A DNA stretch of 64,000 bases, from positions 43,467,676-43,531,675 of the forward strand of contig CM049311.1 of assembly GCA_026874595.1 (NCBI GenBank), written 5' to 3'. Positions 60,444 through 64,000 of this stretch are shown here, one piece after another; within the stretch, counting starts at the first letter, position 1, and each line of letters opens with the position of its first letter. The translations under genes and the position numbers were made by a program. The DNA comes from Sipunculus nudus. Lineage: Eukaryota; Annelida; Sipuncula; Golfingiida; Sipunculidae. Under the pieces are notes generated by a model. That model was not told the DNA's origin. It did not search any database and saw only the letters and a list, made by a program, of their open reading frames with translations.

Positions 60444-61364
60444 GTGGCGTCAGTCAAAAAACTTTTGCAGGTTTATAACTCATATGCATAAATACAGCAA
60501 AATGGCTAAGTTAAGCTTCCTATAACTCAGCAAAAAATCACTGAACCAAAACCATTTAAACAAACTTGAATTATCAACATCTAAGGATAATTAATTTGTG
60601 AGATTTAAGAATTTGGCCAAGTGGTTTTTGAGAAGAAGATCTTTGTAGCCACTGAGCTAAAATGGGCTGTTATGGCATATGACTAAATTCACCTTCCCAT
60701 AACTGAGCCAAAAGTCACTGAACTGAGACCAATTAACAAACTTCAGGTAGCACTACCCTAGGATCATTTCTGTGCGATATTTAACAATTTGGCCTTATGG
60801 TTTCAGAGAAGTTTTTTGTAGCCGTCAGTATGATACGGGCACTGATAACCCCCGTACAAAAAAGGCAGATGCAGGTGGCGCCACTAATACCTCAATTTCA
60901 GATATGACTCATGTGACCAACATTGGCATTAAATTTGGTGACGATAGCTCCAGCCGTTTCTGAGATTGAAATTTTAGTATGCCTTTTTGGACAAATGACT
61001 AAGTTCAACTTCCTGTAACTCGGCCAAAAATCACCGAACTTAATCCATTCGAACAAACTTGAGAGAGATTGTTCCAGAAATCATTTTTGTGAAATATTGG
61101 ACAATTTGGCTGAACAGTTTCGGAGAAGAAGATTTAGAAAGCTTTTTTAGCTTTTTCCCTATAAAATCTTAGAAAATGCAGTTAGCAAAAAAATAAGCCA
61201 AATCCAATAGAGCTTTTTAGATGACTAATTTTTTGCATATAATTTTGTGATGCTAACTCTTGCTGTTTTCAAGATGGAATGGGTAAACATACAGCCAATG
61301 GCCGACAGACGACGGACGCTGGACAAGGCCACACCATCCCATAAGCTCAAAGGTTCACTAAAAA
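60444..61364 (+). repeat. Family A, right part of a copy split by hAT
   Basis: Resumes 'gtggcgtcagtcaaaaaactt', carries ggtggcgccacta near 60874 and ends 'aagctcaaaggttcactaaaaa'. Confidence 0.85.
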
Positions 61365-61395
61365 TTATAGCATTCATCTAGTTAATGCACCATCA

Positions 61396-61423
61396 GGGGG
61401 GGGGGGGGGAAGGGGGGGGGGGA
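61396..61423 (+). repeat. poly(G) tract
   Basis: Two G runs (about 14 and 11) interrupted by AA. Confidence 0.85.
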
Positions 61424-61499
61424 GTGCAGGGCAGAGGGGAAGCCTGCTAGTAGTGACCAAGCTTGGCCAAGGCAGGTTACATAATTCAAGTGAAGGCTG

Positions 61500-62255
61500 T
61501 ACAACTAGGTGGACCAGATGTAAACAACACTTGACATGGTGTATGAACATGAATAAAAGCTACACTTTTTAATCAATTCCTTTGAAATTTAAGATTTTAA
61601 AAGATTAAATCCTTATGTATATTTGCTGTGAAAATTAAATCAACAGTGCTTACAGGGAAAAAATGTGCCATTGCCAAAGTTGGACAAAATTTAGAGATTG
61701 ATTTTTTATTTATGCTAATAACTTGAAAAATTTGCAAAATTTAGATCTAATATTTTGGTAAACAATTGAATCTTTATTAAATAAAGTTATATTCCAGAAA
61801 AAAAGTCTCCAGCTTCAGCAATTCTCACGTTAAGGGGGTAAATATATTTCCAAATTTTTAAAAAATTGCATTATATTTGGGCCCATAACTTCAAAACAAT
61901 ATGCAATACTGACCTAATTTTTGGTATGTTTATAGAAAATTTATGGCAGAATATGAATACTAAATTTGATCAATAACAGATCACTGGTTTTGAAATAAGG
62001 CAGCCTTGAATTGTAAGAATGGCTTCTTTATGGAAAACAGAGGTTTTTCCTTAATATCTCGAAGGAACGAAGTCCTAGTGACCCAATTTTTTTGGTATAT
62101 GGTAGGAGATTTTGGGGACTTCTAACTGTGCGAAATTTTGGATTCGTAGGTCCAATGGTTTTTCAAAACGTGCCCTATTTACGGCTGGACGGCCGGACAA
62201 TGAACAAAGGACCACAACTATAGCTCAGATGACTTATAGTCAGCTGAGCTAAAAA
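61500..62255 (+). repeat. Family B fragment with hairpin end
   Basis: From 'atgtaaacaacacttgacatggtg' to 'tagctcagatgacttatagtcagctgagctaaaaa', with the microsatellite reduced to 'ggctggacggccggac'. Confidence 0.82.
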
Positions 62256-62583
62256 TGATTGTATCAAACAACTGATAAATTTGCAATCTTTTAAACACTG
62301 GGATTTAAATGACCTAACTTTGAAAGAATATCATATTTTTATTCATAAGAAATGAATTTTGATCATTTGTTGCATAAGCAGAAACGGCCTACTTGCTGCT
62401 TAATCGTTGTTTGATTTAACACTTTTGTCCACACATCATTGGTGTCACCTGACAGGAAAATACTTGACTATTTTTTTACCAGTGAAGAATTAACGCTTGT
62501 TCTGAAATGAAAGCAATTTAGCTTTGTGTCATATACTTATTCATATCACTTAAAGAGCAAATCTTTGTTAATTTTTATTTATT
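62256..62583. other. No gene seen
   Basis: AT-rich, no shared repeat. Confidence 0.45.
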
Positions 62584-63780
62584 AACAAGGCATGCAGGCC
62601 TAATGCAAATCTCTGCAATGGGATATATATCAGGTATAATGCTTCCATGATAGATGACTACTTTTCAAGTACATGTGTGACATGTATTTGTTAAATGCAA
62701 GTACTAAACAGAACCAGAGTTTAAGCACCAATTACACAAAACTCACTTCTGAAATACTGGCATGGATATGCACAACACAAAAATGATTCAAGGTGGCCTC
62801 ACCAGTTTTGTGAGTGAGAAAGCAATCAAGTATGTATGGACATGCAAAAAATTTCAAGTAGATACTTCAAAGCACTCTTGAGCTATGTGCACACATGCAT
62901 GGCATCACAAGGCTTGTATACGACGTACAAAGCTATCCAAGATGTATGGACATGCATAATTTCAGTCTGATATGTCAAATCACTCCTGAGAAATAAGCAC
63001 TGACATACACTGTGCAAAAATTATGGTAGGTGGCACCACTATACGATGAAGCTATCTGAGATGCTTTCATTTCCCAATTTCAGGCTGATATATCAAATCC
63101 CTCCTGAGAAATATGCAGGGACATACACTGTGCAAAAATTATTATAGGTGATACCAACAGTTTTGTATATGACAAAGCTATCTGTTAGGTATTGATATGC
63201 ACAATTTCAGGCTGTTATATCAAATCCCTCCTGAGAAATACTCAGGGACATACACTAAGCAAATATTATTGTAGGTGGTACCACCAGTCTTGTATACAAC
63301 AAAGCTATCCGATATGTATTATAAGCACAATTTTAGACTGATATACCAAATCCCTCCTGAGAAATAAGCAGTGACATACATTGTGCAAAAATTATTGTTG
63401 GTGGCGACACCTGTGCAAGAAACCATCTAAGATGCATGGACAGGCCAAAATTTCAGGCAGATACATCACTTCTCTTGAGTCAGGTGCACTGGGCTGACCA
63501 AGCTCAGCTGAGGCAGGCAGTTGCCCAAAGTAAAGCGAAGCTAATTGCCAGCTGCAGCCACTGCACTGAGTGAACTCATGACCTGTTGCAAAATCTGATA
63601 CAGTTGGCAGTCTGCCAAAGCTATAAATAGATCAAGACTGAATTTTTGCCTGTTGCTAAATCTGAAATAGTTGTCAGTCTGGAAATCCTTTTATACATAA
63701 AGACAAAATTTTGGCATATTGCCAAATCTTTTTATACATAATGAAAGACTGGACAGTGTTTTTTTTCCAAGCTGCATATT
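62584..63780 (+). repeat. Family C repeat
   Basis: Starts taacaaggcatgcaggcctaatgc. It contains at least five 'cactgtgcaaaaattat..taggtgg' units of roughly 115-125 bp between 62780 and 63410, more than the other copies, then 'ctgcactgagtgaactcatgacctg' and 'cagtctgccaaagctataaatag'. Confidence 0.82.
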
Positions 63781-64000
63781 AATAAGATTTTTTTATTAAA
63801 ATTTTTAGAATAATAAAAGATGCATATAAAAACAAAATCAGAATACAGATATATTTTGTTAATGGATCTATCTTACACAAAAGCTGGCTATTGGCACCAA
63901 CTATTTATGCTACTGGCACAGCTCTACATATATACCAAATGAGCTCAGTTTGTTAACACAATAAATCTACTAGCTTTGTTTACCAAGTATCTCACAGTCC
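63781..64000. other. No gene seen
   Basis: AT-rich sequence without shared repeats. Confidence 0.4.

Overview
This is a eukaryotic, AT-rich, intron- and transposon-dominated window. The best fit is a bivalve (or closely related lophotrochozoan) mollusc. The basis is the dense mix of short-hairpin-ended repeats carrying (CGGA)n tracts and ending in GAGCTAAAAA, the tandem-repeat-cored elements, and a KCNQ1-type potassium channel exon pair with vertebrate-like exon sizes. There are no bacterial operons, no rRNA and no intact tRNA gene. Nearly all short open frames are chance frames inside repeats.

Host gene: two exons of a KCNQ (KQT) voltage-gated K+ channel lie on the minus strand at 29308-29233 (76 bp) and 1390-1296 (95 bp). 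Both have good splice sites and compatible phase, and they encode the start of the conserved C-terminal helix B / helix C region. The intron between them is about 27.8 kb. A third minus-strand exon-like segment (38579-38461) is a weaker candidate. Most of the window is therefore probably intron of this one gene.

Mobile elements: (i) a young 3.2-kb non-autonomous LTR retrotransposon at 9944-13155, with 694-bp LTRs that appear to differ at one base and a single 282-aa ORF (zinc knuckles, coiled coil, CxxC-rich tail, no polymerase); (ii) a solo LTR at 27920-28139; (iii) two hAT-type insertions with perfect 8-bp target duplications, 39548-42765 and 54502-60443, the second 5.9 kb long and itself loaded with other elements; (iv) a Harbinger-type MITE at 55010-55153; (v) a probable truncated piggyBac-like 5' end at 14322; (vi) two tRNA-derived SINE candidates.

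Repeat families, named here A to J: A (~1.2 kb, ends GGTTCGCTAAAAA), B (~2 kb units, tandem at 13646-19588), C (starts AACAAGGCCTACAGGCC), D (337-bp tandem core), E (~278-bp tandem), F (tandem units rich in TGACC motifs with a 723-bp higher-order period), G, H (paired AAGATGGCGGC motifs), I and J. B, C and D share a 5' end of AACAAG plus a palindrome, and B and D share a 3' hairpin followed by CTAAAAA. A, C, D, E and G share a 12-bp palindrome, GGTGGCGCCACC. This looks like one superfamily of rolling-circle-like (Helentron/HINE or 'Pearl'-like) non-autonomous elements; that class assignment is inference.

Layout: 1-775 A/B fragments; 1296-1390 KCNQ exon; 1.5-5.4 kb H copies, SINEs and plain AT-rich DNA; 6.2-8.7 kb C-A-B; 9.9-13.2 kb LTR element; 13.6-24.7 kb B-B-B array with nested D; 25.3-26.5 kb E; 26.9-29.0 kb C, A (with solo LTR) and D-like; 29.2 kb KCNQ exon; 29.4-37.1 kb E/A/B mosaic; 37.1-38.6 kb low-complexity DNA and the candidate exon; 39.3-43.0 kb F split by hAT; 43.9-45.5 kb D; 46.6-48.9 kb C and J; 49.85-54.25 kb F, G and D-like; 54.25-61.4 kb A split by the second hAT; 61.5-63.8 kb B and C.
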